A DNA stretch of 59,374 nucleotides from Ornithinibacillus californiensis. Its GTDB lineage: Bacteria > Bacillota > Bacilli > Bacillales > Amphibacillaceae. The stretch's first letter is position 1, and each line of letters starts with the position of its first letter. The notes below the pieces were generated by a model. The model saw only the letters and a list, made by a program, of their open reading frames with translations, ran no database searches and had not been told where the DNA came from. A program made the translations under genes and the position numbers. The stretch lies in NCBI RefSeq assembly GCF_001038485.1, contig NZ_LDUE01000009.1, forward strand, positions 1 through 59,374. The letters are read 5' to 3'. Below, in pieces: positions 26,363-35,297 of the stretch.

Positions 26363-26365
26363 TTA

Positions 26366-27379
26366 TTAAGAAATGGTTTTATATGTAGCTTCATCACAAA
26401 TAACATATAACTCTGCACTTAGGGGAATTTTTTCATCGAGTCTTCTATTAATGTCTAGCCTATTACCGTCTGCAATTAAGGTTGCCCCCTGATTTAATAA
26501 ATCCTCAAAGGCGTCTCTATACGTATCCCATGTACCCTTTTTCATAATCTGGTATAAATTTTCCCCATACTTTCTACTTAATAACTGGGAATACACTTTA
26601 CTTACACCTTTATATAAAGCAGATCGGACTGCCAAGTTAGAGATGGTTTCCTGAGATAGAATGAATTCATCAACTTTCACATGGGAGAAATTTGAAATAT
26701 GTTCTTCCATTAGTATTTCTACTGTTGTATGTACATTAGGGGCAAGTCGTTCTACTATAATTGCGACTATTAATGTTTTTGCATCACGTAAGGATGGTTT
26801 TTCTATTTCTTCATCGGAAAAGATAATTACTGATTTAGCTCCGGATATATTAGCCTTTTGGTAGGTAGCCTCCTCAGCGGTATCCCCTTGAATATAATGT
26901 ACTCTCTCCAGGCTAATATCAAAAGGGGCTTTAGGTAATGAATCAATTAGCACGATCTCTATCGTGTTATTAGAACTCAGTATTTCATGGACAGCAACTT
27001 GTGCTTTTTTGCTCCAGCCAATAATTATGATGTGATCTTTCTTTCTGTAAGTCAAATTTCCTTCCTCCCTTTTCCGCCTAAAGATAGACAGAGCATCGAA
27101 AATCTTCCCTATAACGATACTTAGTAACCCAATACCCATCAAATACATAAATACTGTAAACAATTTACCCACAACTGTAACAGGAGAATAGTCTCCATAA
27201 CCGACAGTAGTAAAAGTTGTCATAACAAAATAAAATGAATTTAGTAGATTGCCGAACGTTTCTGGTTCCAATACATAGATGGTAAACGTACAGAACAATA
27301 CAAAAAGAAACGTGAAGAGGGCGAGGGTAATGTTTTTAATTTTAATAAGGTTTAGTCCTATTTTAAGAAAAAAATACAC
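26366..27379 (-). CDS. yugO: YugO-like potassium channel with RCK domain
   Basis: This 337-residue two-helix channel has the selectivity filter TTVGYGD near residue 60 between two membrane segments. A cytoplasmic RCK/TrkA-N domain follows, starting with HIIIIGWSKKAQVAVHEI and VLIDSLP, and a C-terminal regulatory part. The domain order matches B. subtilis YugO, the K+ channel used in biofilm electrical signalling and K+ homeostasis. The start is GTG at 27379 after AAGGAG. It is divergent from the M20 gene. Confidence 0.87.
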   Translation of the reverse strand: MYFFLKIGLNLIKIKNITLALFTFLFVLFCTFTIYVLEPETFGNLLNSFYFVMTTFTTVGYGDYSPVTVVGKLFTVFMYLMGIGLLSIVIGKIFDALSIFRRKREEGNLTYRKKDHIIIIGWSKKAQVAVHEILSSNNTIEIVLIDSLPKAPFDISLERVHYIQGDTAEEATYQKANISGAKSVIIFSDEEIEKPSLRDAKTLIVAIIVERLAPNVHTTVEILMEEHISNFSHVKVDEFILSQETISNLAVRSALYKGVSKVYSQLLSRKYGENLYQIMKKGTWDTYRDAFEDLLNQGATLIADGNRLDINRRLDEKIPLSAELYVICDEATYKTIS

Positions 27380-27607
27380 GTTCAGCTTCTCCTTCGAAAG
27401 TTATTTTTTAGAACTTTCTTCTTATGGTATACATTAACATAATCTGCATCACTTTTTAACTCAAATACCATCTCTAATTCTATGCATCTTTTTAGTAGGG
27501 ATATTAAAATAATAATATTTTTCATAAAAAAGTATTGTATTATTATAAATATAATGGTATAAATATACATACGAATTAATAATAATACACAAAAGGTGAA
27601 TGAAAAC

Positions 27608-28765
27608 ATGAAGGAAATGTTAAAGTTACAATTTAATGATATAGGACAAAATCTTTGGGAGATTGTCAACACACTATATCAACATCCAGAACTAGGGGAC
27701 CAAGAGTATGAATCTATGAACCTATTAGTTACTTTATTGAAGGAACATGGATTTGAAGTGGAAACAGGAGTAGTAGAAAGGCCAACTGCATTTAAAGCTG
27801 TATTTACTAGTGATAAGCCTGGACCAACCGTTGCATATCTTGCTGAATATGATGCCTTACCTGGTGTCGGACATGGATGTGGGCATAATTTAATTGGTAC
27901 CATGAGTGTTGGCGCTGGGATTTTGCTTAGTAAAGTAGTCGAAGAAGTTGGTGGGGATGTTGTCGTACTAGGAACGCCAGCAGAAGAAACGAATGGCGCG
28001 AAGGTTCCAATGAGTGAGCAAGGGATTTTCGATGATATCGATGTTGCTATGATATTACATCCAAGTGACCAGTCCTATGTAAGTGGAGAATCACTAGCTA
28101 TGGATGCCATACAATTTGCATATAGCGGAAAGGCCTCTCATGCAGCTGCATCACCTGAAAAAGGAATTAACGCGCTTGATAGTGTGATTCAGTTGTTCAA
28201 CGGAATAAATGCCTTAAGAGAACATTTACCGTCAGATGTTCGTATTCACGGTATTATTGCAGATGGAGGTAAAGCAGCCAATGTAGTCCCAGATTACGCT
28301 GTTGCGCAACTCTATCTCCGTGCTAAAGAACGATCATACTTAAATGAAGTCGTCGAAAAAGTAAATAACATTGCTAAAGGTGCAGCGCTTATGACTGGTG
28401 CAACCTTAGAAGTTTCAAATTACGAACTTAGTTATGATGAAATGAATACAAACGAAATCTTATCAAATGCTTTTACGAAAAACTTAGAAAAAACTAGTAA
28501 ACTACCTATCTTAGCTGCAAAACAGTCCTATGGCTCCATTGATATGGGTAACGTGAGTCAGGTTGTGCCGGCCATTCATCCTTATATAAGTTTAAACAAG
28601 CCTGGTCTAATCGCACATACAAAGGAATTTGCACATCAAACGGTAACAGAAGATGGTTATGATACATTAAATTCCGGTGTATTAGCTCTTGCTTATACAG
28701 GGTTAGATGTTATTACTAATAGTAATCTTTATCAATCTATCATTAGTGAGTTTAATAATAAGTAA
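27608..28765 (+). CDS. M20-family amidohydrolase (N-acyl amino acid deacylase-like)
   Basis: This metal-dependent amidohydrolase of about 385 residues has AEYDALPGVGHGCGHNLIG (about residues 75-93), GTPAEETNGAKVPM with the catalytic Glu pair, and the dimerisation-domain segment GKASHAAASPEKGINALDS. These fit the AbgB/YxeP/carboxypeptidase Ss1 branch, which removes acyl groups from amino acids or small peptides. The ATG at 27608 follows AAAGGTG. It precedes an amino-acid ABC transporter by 63 bases. B. subtilis yxeMNOP has the same partners, suggesting uptake and deacylation of N-acylated amino acids. Confidence 0.83.
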   Translation: MKEMLKLQFNDIGQNLWEIVNTLYQHPELGDQEYESMNLLVTLLKEHGFEVETGVVERPTAFKAVFTSDKPGPTVAYLAEYDALPGVGHGCGHNLIGTMSVGAGILLSKVVEEVGGDVVVLGTPAEETNGAKVPMSEQGIFDDIDVAMILHPSDQSYVSGESLAMDAIQFAYSGKASHAAASPEKGINALDSVIQLFNGINALREHLPSDVRIHGIIADGGKAANVVPDYAVAQLYLRAKERSYLNEVVEKVNNIAKGAALMTGATLEVSNYELSYDEMNTNEILSNAFTKNLEKTSKLPILAAKQSYGSIDMGNVSQVVPAIHPYISLNKPGLIAHTKEFAHQTVTEDGYDTLNSGVLALAYTGLDVITNSNLYQSIISEFNNK

Positions 28766-28828
28766 TTTTTATACACTAAAATGAATATTTAATTATTATT
28801 ATACATTATTATAAGGGAGAGATTTGTA

Positions 28829-29593
28829 ATGAAGAAAATGGTCTATGGATTAATGGGAATTTTATTATTGGTTTTATTAGCAGCATGTGGTTCAGGAGAA
28901 GCAAGTACAACAGAGGAAAAACAAAAGGTATTGAAAATGGCAACTTCTGCTGACTTTCCCCCTTTTGAATCCTATGACGAAGAAGGGAATTTTATTGGAT
29001 TTGATGTAGAGCTAGCAAAAGCAATCGCTGAAGAATTAGGGTTTGAATTAAAGATTGAGGATATGGATTTTGATGGATTAATTGGCTCCCTGCAGGCAAA
29101 ACGTGTTGACATGGTACTTGCAGGAATGAGTGCAACAGAGGACAGACGTAAAAATGTTGACTTCTCCACAGAGTATCATCGTTCAGGTGAAATGTTTATT
29201 GCTAAACCTGAGTCAGAACTCCAAGATCTTAGTAGTTTAGAAGGAAAGATAGTAGGTGTACAGTTAGGAACGATTCAAGAAGAAGGTGCGGAAGCGCTAG
29301 CAGAAGAGTATGGATTTGAAGTGAAAAAAGTGGATGACGCAAGTATCCTAATTCAAGAACTAAATTCAAACCGCATTGATGTTGCATACATGGATAAAAC
29401 AGTAGCGACCGGTTATATCAACGCACAAGGCTTTGCTGGGTTTGAGGATCCAACAACAAGTTCACCAGGAATGGCTATTGCATTTCCAAAAGGAAGTGAA
29501 ATAGTAGAAGAAGTAAATGCAGTGTTAAAACAGTTTGAAGAAGATGGCACGATAGAAAAGTTAGAGGAAGAATGGTTATCGGATTATCAATAA
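28829..29593 (+). CDS. amino-acid ABC transporter substrate-binding lipoprotein
   Basis: This 254-residue family 3 solute-binding protein has lipobox LAAC (Cys at about residue 20). Classic SBP_bac_3 motifs follow: LKMATSADFPPFESYDEEGNFIGFDVELAKAIAEELG, DFDGLIGSLQAKRVDMVLAGMSATEDRRKNVDFS, and a C-terminal AIAFPKGSE. The ligand is probably a polar, cystine-like or N-acyl amino acid, judged from the M20 enzyme upstream. It is the first gene of the transporter part, with an AAGGGAGAG site. Confidence 0.87.
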   Translation: MKKMVYGLMGILLLVLLAACGSGEASTTEEKQKVLKMATSADFPPFESYDEEGNFIGFDVELAKAIAEELGFELKIEDMDFDGLIGSLQAKRVDMVLAGMSATEDRRKNVDFSTEYHRSGEMFIAKPESELQDLSSLEGKIVGVQLGTIQEEGAEALAEEYGFEVKKVDDASILIQELNSNRIDVAYMDKTVATGYINAQGFAGFEDPTTSSPGMAIAFPKGSEIVEEVNAVLKQFEEDGTIEKLEEEWLSDYQ

Positions 29594-29624
29594 TTTGTGC
29601 AGCTAGAGAGCGAGGTGTGAAGGC

Positions 29625-30284
29625 ATGAATTTGGACTTTAGCCAGATCGTGCCTTCAATTCCTTTTATATTAGAGGGAATTGGAGCAACATTAAAGTTTG
29701 TTAGTGTATCAATTATATTTGGCCTAGTATTAGGAACCGGATTAGCGCTATTAAAGATTAGTAATAAAAAATGGATGAAGTGGCCAGCAGATATTTATAC
29801 ATCGATATTCCGAGGGACACCATTAATTCTACAATTAATGATTATTCATTTCGCTATACCGCAATTATTCTATTATGATATTCCAGTGTTTTTAAGTGCG
29901 GTCTTAGCTTTTGGATTGAACTCTGCAGCCTATGTATCAGAAATCATTCGGGCTGGTATTTTGGCAGTGGACAAAGGTCAAGTGGAGGCGGCAGAGGCGT
30001 TAGGTGTTTCTTACCGACCGATGATGATCAATATTATTTTACCTCAGGCAACGAAGAATATTTTACCTGCAATGATGAATGAATTTATTACATTGACCAA
30101 GGAATCTGCGCTTGTTTCTACAATTGGTTATATGGATTTAATGCGACGAGCAGAGATTGTCGGTGCACAGATTTATCGTAACTTCGAACCATTGTTATTC
30201 GCAGGAATCATTTATTGGGTGATGATCTTTATTTTAACAAATATTGGTAGTTGGGTGGAACGGAGGTTGAGACAGAGTGATTAA
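29625..30284 (+). CDS. amino-acid ABC transporter permease
   Basis: This 219-residue HisM-type permease has about five helices and the coupling loop [31 protein letters not shown] near residue 120. It begins 31 bases after the binding protein and overlaps the ATPase gene by 8 bases. A single permease gene implies a homodimeric channel. Confidence 0.88.
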   Translation: MNLDFSQIVPSIPFILEGIGATLKFVSVSIIFGLVLGTGLALLKISNKKWMKWPADIYTSIFRGTPLILQLMIIHFAIPQLFYYDIPVFLSAVLAFGLNSAAYVSEIIRAGILAVDKGQVEAAEALGVSYRPMMINIILPQATKNILPAMMNEFITLTKESALVSTIGYMDLMRRAEIVGAQIYRNFEPLLFAGIIYWVMIFILTNIGSWVERRLRQSD

Positions 30285-30999
30285 GACGATAGAACTTAGC
30301 AAAACATTTGGTGAAAATACGGTATTAAAAGATATTACAACTACGATTAATCAAGGCGAAGTGGTTGCTGTTATAGGTCCTTCTGGCTCTGGTAAGTCTA
30401 CATTTTTGCGATGTTTAAATCTTTTAGAAAATCCGTCAAAAGGTTATATCTGGATAAATGAAAAGGAAATATCGAATCCAAAGATAAATAAATTAGATAT
30501 AAGAAAAAATATCGGCATGGTATTTCAGCATTTTCACTTATTTCCACATATGACTGTTTTAGAAAACGTGATGTATGCACCAATAAAGGTAAAGAATACT
30601 AAAAAAGATTTAGCAGAGAAAATTGGAAAAGAACTACTAGCTAAAGTGGGCCTAACTGACAAAATAGATGCATATCCTAGCCGTTTGTCTGGCGGTCAAA
30701 AGCAACGTGTAGCAATCGCTAGGGCATTAGCAATGGATCCTGAGATTATGCTATTTGACGAACCGACATCTGCATTAGATCCGGAAATGGTAAAAGAAGT
30801 ACTTGATGTGATGAAGGACCTCGCCCAAACAGGTATGACAATGGTTGTCGTGACCCATGAAATGAATTTTGCTAGGGAAGTTGCAGACCGAATTATCTTT
30901 ATGGATGATGGGAAAATAATGGAGGAAGGTAATCCGAAAGAATTTTTTTCTAATCCGAATACGAAAAGGGCAGCAGACTTTTTATCTAAAGTACTATAA
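30277..30999 (+). CDS. amino-acid ABC transporter ATPase
   Basis: This 240-residue ABC ATPase has Walker [10 protein letters not shown] (about residue 34), signature [20 protein letters not shown] (about 130), Walker [16 protein letters not shown], and switch [15 protein letters not shown]. These mark the polar amino-acid class (GlnQ/ArtP/TcyC/YxeO). It ends the operon, and repeat remnant R4 lies 20 bases after its stop. Confidence 0.9.
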   Translation: MIKTIELSKTFGENTVLKDITTTINQGEVVAVIGPSGSGKSTFLRCLNLLENPSKGYIWINEKEISNPKINKLDIRKNIGMVFQHFHLFPHMTVLENVMYAPIKVKNTKKDLAEKIGKELLAKVGLTDKIDAYPSRLSGGQKQRVAIARALAMDPEIMLFDEPTSALDPEMVKEVLDVMKDLAQTGMTMVVVTHEMNFAREVADRIIFMDDGKIMEEGNPKEFFSNPNTKRAADFLSKVL

Positions 31000-31018
31000 T
31001 GGTGTGTTTAAAGCGTAA

Positions 31019-31143
31019 TCCGCAGCCAGTATACACTTCGCTTTTACTTCCAGCACAGGGGCGACATCTGCTCAAAAAAACCTTCGCAGTGTCTACCTTG
31101 CCTCGGGCGGCTGGTGAGCCAGTCTCGCCCGAGTATACTTACT
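31019..31143. repeat. degenerate hairpin repeat R4 with the 60-bp module
   Basis: The left arm (CCGCAGCCAGTATACAC at 31020-31036) is of subfamily B. After CGCTT comes a module of about 60 bp (TTACTTCCAGCACAGGGGCG through AGTGTCTACCTTG) that recurs in R7, in the opposite orientation on the plus strand. The right half is shortened: CTCGGGCG pairs perfectly with CGCCCGAG around CTGG-TGAG-CCAG, and then GTATACT closes on the left AGTATAC. It appears to be a deleted copy that still folds. Confidence 0.8.
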
Positions 31144-31181
31144 ATGATAAGCACCTGCGAGTAACTAGATATAAAATAAAA

Positions 31182-31207
31182 AGACGACCATTAGGCCGTC
31201 TATTTTT
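31182..31207. terminator. terminator at the 3' end of trhO
   Basis: AGACG-CC and GG-CGTCT form a stem over ATTA, with TATTTTTAT on the plus side and TTTTATTTTAT on the minus side. It serves the convergent ABC operon and trhO. Confidence 0.7.
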
Positions 31208-32186
31208 ATGCTTCTTGGGTAACCTTTTCCTCAGCAGCGATAATTGCTAGTCTGTTTTCAATTTCTTCTTGGGATAGGTTATTGTTAATTACATATAGGT
31301 TTCTTGGGTGTACACGACATTCGTGTGTGCAACCACGCATATATTTATGCTCATTTTCTTCTGAGCAGAGAATTTGTTTATTACATTCAGGATTTGCACA
31401 GTTTACGAAACGTTCACATGGTTCACCGTCAAAGTAGTCTTTACCGACGATAACATGGTCTTTACGGTTGATTGGAACTGTAATTCGTTCATCAAATACA
31501 TAGCATTGACCGTCCCATAGTTCACCTTGTACTTCTGAATCTTTACCATACGTTACGATACCACCATGTAGCTGTGCTACGTCTTCAAATCCTTCTTTAA
31601 TCATCCAACCAGTGAATTTTTCACAACGGATTCCGCCAGTACAGTACGTTAGGATTTTTTTACCTTCAATCAAATGTTTGTTTTTACGTACCCATTCAGG
31701 TAAATCGCGGAAGGTTTCAATATCTGGATTAATCGCGCCGCGGAAATGTCCTAATTCATATTCATAGTCATTTCTTGTATCGAGAATAACAACATCATCA
31801 CGTTCCATCGCTTCACGCCATTCTTTTGGTGAAAGAAATTCCCCAGTTAATGCTTTGGGATCATGGTTTTCTTCTTCATCCAAACGAAGCGTTACTAGCT
31901 CTTTGCGTGGACGTACATGCATTTTCTTAAACGCATGACCATCATGCTCGTCTACCTTAAATGTTAAATCACTGAAACGAGGGTCGTTGTGCATCATTTC
32001 CATATATTTGTTTGTGTTTTCGACAGTGCCTGAAACAGTACCGTTAATACCCTCTTTTGCTACTAAAATTCTACCTTTTAATTCATTTTCTTTGCAAAAG
32101 TCTAAATGCTCATTTGCAAAAGTTTCCGGATCTTCGATGTTTACATACTTGTAGTACAGTAAAACCCGATAATCTTTCTTTTCCAT
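31206..32186 (-). CDS. trhO: tRNA uridine(34) hydroxylase TrhO (rhodanese family)
   Basis: TrhO makes 5-hydroxyuridine at position 34 of tRNA using oxygen. I choose the ATG at 32186 ([15 protein letters not shown]) because AGGTGG lies just upstream. This gives 326 residues. An N-terminal acylphosphatase-like domain ([16 protein letters not shown]) precedes a rhodanese domain ([20 protein letters not shown]) with active-site loop [16 protein letters not shown]-terminal cysteine-rich tail follows ([19 protein letters not shown]). The product modifies anticodons that read NNU/NNG-type codons. Confidence 0.92.
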   Translation of the reverse strand: MEKKDYRVLLYYKYVNIEDPETFANEHLDFCKENELKGRILVAKEGINGTVSGTVENTNKYMEMMHNDPRFSDLTFKVDEHDGHAFKKMHVRPRKELVTLRLDEEENHDPKALTGEFLSPKEWREAMERDDVVILDTRNDYEYELGHFRGAINPDIETFRDLPEWVRKNKHLIEGKKILTYCTGGIRCEKFTGWMIKEGFEDVAQLHGGIVTYGKDSEVQGELWDGQCYVFDERITVPINRKDHVIVGKDYFDGEPCERFVNCANPECNKQILCSEENEHKYMRGCTHECRVHPRNLYVINNNLSQEEIENRLAIIAAEEKVTQEA

Positions 32187-32430
32187 TTTATTACCACCTA
32201 TCATTCATATTTGCAAGATATAAATGTTTTGGTAGTTATATTTACTATTTTATTATCTTGCAAGACTAAAGTCTAACAAGTTTTTACAAAAATTTCAATA
32301 GAATATAGCAGTGAAGAGATACGAAATATAAAAAATTAAAACCCATACTACAATTAAAATTAACTTGTCAATATATTTTTATGATTTTTTTTATTAAAAC
32401 TTTCCGATTCACTTGATTTTTTTTGCTTAA
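32187..32430. other. AT-rich spacer upstream of the csp leader
   Basis: About 240 bases of very AT-rich DNA separate the divergent trhO and csp genes. Apart from likely promoter elements for each gene at its two ends (TTGATT around 32415 and TATAGG around 32440 for csp), I see no gene, repeat or structured element. Confidence 0.5.
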
Positions 32431-32439
32431 ACGGTTAAA

Positions 32440-32559
32440 GTATAGGTAGCAAAAGGTAATTGAAATTGGTAATACTTTACGATCTCTTTATATAGAGTAG
32501 GTGTAAAAGTATTAGGTTCAATTGTACTTTGCAAGCTATTCAATAAGGAGGTCATATAA
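32440..32559 (+). promoter_or_regulatory. csp 5' leader with long hairpin
   Basis: The leader of about 110 bases folds strongly. AATTGAA (32458-32464) pairs with TTCAATT (32517-32523), then AATACTTTAC pairs with GTAAAAGTATT, then CTCT with AGAG over TTATAT. It ends with a perfect AAGGAGGT ribosome-binding site before the ATG. Long structured leaders that change fold with temperature are known for csp mRNAs, so a thermoswitch is likely by analogy. Confidence 0.65.
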
Positions 32560-32757
32560 ATGACTGGTAAAGTAAAATGGTTTAACGCAGAAAAAGGTTT
32601 CGGTTTCATCGAGCGCGAAGACGGTGACGATGTATTCGTACACTTCTCAGCTATCCAAACTGATGGTTTCAAAACTCTTGAAGAAGGTCAAGAAGTTGAA
32701 TTTGAAATCGTTGAAGGTAACCGCGGACCACAAGCAGCTAACGTTACTAAACTTTAA
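32560..32757 (+). CDS. csp: cold shock protein (CspB/CspD type)
   Basis: This 65-residue single OB-fold RNA chaperone has RNP1 (KGFGFIE) and RNP2 (VFVHFSAI) in the expected places and is nearly identical in layout to Bacillus CspB/CspD. It binds single-stranded RNA and DNA and melts structures at low temperature. Its codons are strikingly more optimal (GGT, CGT/CGC, AAC) than those of its neighbours, which fits very high expression. The gene has a long leader and its own terminator. Confidence 0.97.
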   Translation: MTGKVKWFNAEKGFGFIEREDGDDVFVHFSAIQTDGFKTLEEGQEVEFEIVEGNRGPQAANVTKL

Positions 32758-32768
32758 TTAAAACAACC

Positions 32769-32803
32769 AAAGGCTTATCTCATTAGAGATGAGCCTTTTT
32801 ATA
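32769..32803 (+). terminator. terminator after csp
   Basis: AAGGCT-ATCTC pairs with GAGAT-AGCCTT over ATTA, followed by TTTTTATAT. Confidence 0.88.
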
Positions 32804-32830
32804 TAGGTTCATGTTAATGGGGGTGGACAA

Positions 32831-33520
32831 ATGAATTCATTTAACTGGTCGGAAAAATCAAAAGCGGAATGGAATAACCGGGCTAACTTTTGGAGTGGTC
32901 GTAGCAAAGATATGTGGGAGAATGGAAGTAGAAAAGACATCATTCCCTTCTTTAATCGACACTTACATAAGAACTCGAAGATCTTAGATGTTGGCTGTGG
33001 CGATGGTTATGGAACTTATCTTCTACATTCATTAGGCCATTACATGGTTGGTGTGGATATTTCAGATGAGATGATTACTAAGGCCAAAGAGCGTCTAGAG
33101 GAAGTCCCATTCGAAGTAGCAGACATTGGAGAATTGCCCTTTGGAAAAGAATCAATGGATGCCGTTTTAAGCATCAATGTTCTAGAATGGGTTGAAGTAC
33201 CAGCTTTAGCGTTAGAAGAACTAAAAAGGGTCTTAAAAACCAATGGGCTATTTTGTGCAGGGATATTAGGACCAACCGCAGGTCCTAGAATGAATGGCTA
33301 TCGCAAAGTTTATGGAGAAAAAACCATTAGTAATTCCATGATGCCATGGGAGTTTTCTCAGCTGGCAAAAGAGTTGGGGTTTGAAGTGGTTGATGGTTTT
33401 GGTGTTTATAAGGATGGTGTGACGGAAAAAAACTATCAGGGATTGCCAACACAATTAAAACAAGCACTTAGCTTCATGTGGGTGTTTTTGTTACGTAAAG
33501 TAGGTGAGAAAGATGGATAA
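32831..33520 (+). CDS. class I SAM-dependent methyltransferase
   Basis: This 229-residue Methyltransf_11-type enzyme has motif I ILDVGCGDGYGTYLL (about residue 48), the acidic MVGVDISDEMITKAKERL, and FEVADIGELPFGKESMDAVLSINVLEWV. The substrate cannot be told from sequence. Upstream GGGGGTGG gives a good ribosome-binding site. Its end overlaps the next small gene by 8 bases, so the two form an operon. Confidence 0.85.
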   Translation: MNSFNWSEKSKAEWNNRANFWSGRSKDMWENGSRKDIIPFFNRHLHKNSKILDVGCGDGYGTYLLHSLGHYMVGVDISDEMITKAKERLEEVPFEVADIGELPFGKESMDAVLSINVLEWVEVPALALEELKRVLKTNGLFCAGILGPTAGPRMNGYRKVYGEKTISNSMMPWEFSQLAKELGFEVVDGFGVYKDGVTEKNYQGLPTQLKQALSFMWVFLLRKVGEKDG

Positions 33521-33809
33521 AAAACAAATAGAAGAAAAAATTATTGAAAATTATCAAAACGATGAAAAGATGATGATATTAATTTTTGCTCAGTGGTGCA
33601 TTAATCATGATTTAGATCCGGTGGCGTTATACCAATCTGCATATCCGAATCAACTGAAGAACCATATCTTAGAAGAAACAATGGAATTAACTGTTCCCAA
33701 AAACGAAGCAGAAGAAATTTCAGACGAAACCGTCTTATATGTGTTACAACTTTTTGGGAACGATGATTTAGCATTTGTTGTGCAAAACGAGATAGAAAAA
33801 CGCTTATAG
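33513..33809 (+). CDS. small hypothetical protein downstream of the methyltransferase
   Basis: This is a 98-residue acidic protein starting at 33513 (MDKKQIEEKIIENYQNDE), with AGGTGAG just upstream inside the methyltransferase gene. It is predicted mostly helical, with a single Cys (FAQWCINHDLDPVALY), and no membrane segment. I do not recognise the family. Overlap with the methyltransferase suggests a shared role, perhaps as a regulator or partner. Confidence 0.7.
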   Translation: MDKKQIEEKIIENYQNDEKMMILIFAQWCINHDLDPVALYQSAYPNQLKNHILEETMELTVPKNEAEEISDETVLYVLQLFGNDDLAFVVQNEIEKRL

Positions 33810-34685
33810 TGATGAATCAAACAATTTAATTAATGCTTGTGTACCACTATCTGCCTCACCCTTCTCAGCTAGCTCACGGTAAAGATTTAATGAAAGTGCA
33901 AGACCTGGAGTGGATAGTCCTATTTCTTCCACAGATTCCAGTGCAATGGTCATATCTTTAATGAAATGTTTTACATAAAATCCCGGGGCAAAGTCCCCCT
34001 CAATCATACGTGGTGCTAGTTTGGATAGTGAAAAGCTTCCTGCTGCACCAGTTGTAATACTATCTAAAACTCGAATTGGGTCTAAGCCCGCCTTTTTCGC
34101 ATATACAATTGCTTCACAAACGCCAATCATATTAGAGGCGATGGCAATTTGATTACTTAATTTCGTATGCTGTCCAGCTCCTGCTTTTCCTTGCAGAATA
34201 ATATTACTTCCCATAACTTCAAAAATTGGAAAAACGGCTTCAAATGCATCCTGGTCACCACCAACCATGATTGCTAATGTTCCATTTCTAGCACCAATAT
34301 CTCCCCCAGAAACAGGTGCATCCAGTGCTTGGATTCCTTTTTCTGTAGCCTCTTGATAAATTCTTTCAGCTAACGAAGGTTTTGAAGTGGTCATATCAAT
34401 AATGTAAGAACCTGTTTTAGCATTTTCGATGATACCTTTAGTTCCGAAATATACTTCTTCTACATCTTTTGGGTATCCTACAATTGAGATGACTACGTCC
34501 GATTCAGAGGCTAACGCTGCAACCGAATCCTTCCAATCTGCACCTTGATTCAATAAATCTTGGGCTTTTTCTTTCGTCCTTGTATAGACCGAAACTGGAT
34601 AACCTGCTTGTAAAAGGTTCTGGACCATACTTTTCCCCATTACTCCAGTACCGATGAAGCCAATTTTTGTATTATTCGTAAGCAT
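33804..34685 (-). CDS. ykwC: 3-hydroxyisobutyrate dehydrogenase-family oxidoreductase
   Basis: This beta-hydroxyacid dehydrogenase starts at 34685 (MLTNNTKIGFIGTGVMGKSM) after GGAG; the longer frame runs into the divergent promoter. It has 293 residues, the family norm. The NAD(P) motif GFIGTGVMG is at residues 9-17, the substrate loop is DAPVSGGDIGARNGTLAIMVGG near 120, and the catalytic Lys is in GAGQHTKLSNQ near 170. Members reduce 3-hydroxyisobutyrate, tartronate semialdehyde or succinic semialdehyde. The layout resembles B. subtilis YkwC. Confidence 0.85.
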   Translation of the reverse strand: MLTNNTKIGFIGTGVMGKSMVQNLLQAGYPVSVYTRTKEKAQDLLNQGADWKDSVAALASESDVVISIVGYPKDVEEVYFGTKGIIENAKTGSYIIDMTTSKPSLAERIYQEATEKGIQALDAPVSGGDIGARNGTLAIMVGGDQDAFEAVFPIFEVMGSNIILQGKAGAGQHTKLSNQIAIASNMIGVCEAIVYAKKAGLDPIRVLDSITTGAAGSFSLSKLAPRMIEGDFAPGFYVKHFIKDMTIALESVEEIGLSTPGLALSLNLYRELAEKGEADSGTQALIKLFDSSL

Positions 34686-34768
34686 TATGTAGCACTCCCT
34701 TCTTGTTTTTACTATATAATTATTTTCATCATTGTAAAAGAAAAATCGCTTAGAGGAGTGGGAACAAC

Positions 34769-35227
34769 ATGGAGTGGCATATGAAAACATTTAAAGAACT
34801 TACTAATCAAGAATTGTATGCATTACTAAAGGCTAGAACAGACGTATTTGTAGTGGAACAAGCGTGTCCCTATCCTGAACTAGATGATTTGGATCAAGAT
34901 TCTGTCCATTATTATTTGACTGTCGGGGGAGAAATCGCTGCTAATGTGAGACTACTTCCTAGGGGACTGAAATATGAAGAGTTTGCTGCAATCGGACGAG
35001 TTTTGGTTGTGTCAAAGTTTAGATCGTTTGGCTATGCAAGAATGATTATGGAAAAAGCAATCACTTATATACATGAAGTTTGGCAGGAAGATAAGATTAA
35101 AATTCAAGCACAAGTTTATTTAAAAGACTTCTATGGTTCTTTAGGATTTAAACAAATAACGGACGAGTATTTAGAGGATGGTATTCCACATATTGACATG
35201 CTTCTGGAAAGGGAATTAAAGAATTAA
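34769..35227 (+). CDS. elaA: ElaA-type GNAT acetyltransferase
   Basis: This 152-residue GNAT protein has the ElaA hallmark start LTNQELYALLKARTDVFVVEQACPYPELDDLD, the acetyl-CoA loop AAIGRVLVVSKFRSFGYARMIMEKA, and QAQVYLKDFYGSLGFKQI. Its substrate is unknown. GAGGAG lies before the ATG. It is divergent from ykwC, separated by 83 bases. Confidence 0.85.
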   Translation: MEWHMKTFKELTNQELYALLKARTDVFVVEQACPYPELDDLDQDSVHYYLTVGGEIAANVRLLPRGLKYEEFAAIGRVLVVSKFRSFGYARMIMEKAITYIHEVWQEDKIKIQAQVYLKDFYGSLGFKQITDEYLEDGIPHIDMLLERELKN

Positions 35228-35297
35228 TATAAGGCTTTTACACATAGTATGATTAGCAACCTTTTTCAAGTAATACGGGTTAGAAGGAGGCTAATTC

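Noticed and set aside
27382-27672. 96-codon minus-strand frame upstream of yugO
   Set aside because: It is hydrophobic only because the spacer is AT-rich, it overlaps the M20 gene start, and no ribosome-binding site is visible.
30999-31250. 83-codon frame overlapping R4
   Set aside because: It is made of the repeat and a terminator and runs into the 3' end of trhO on the other strand.
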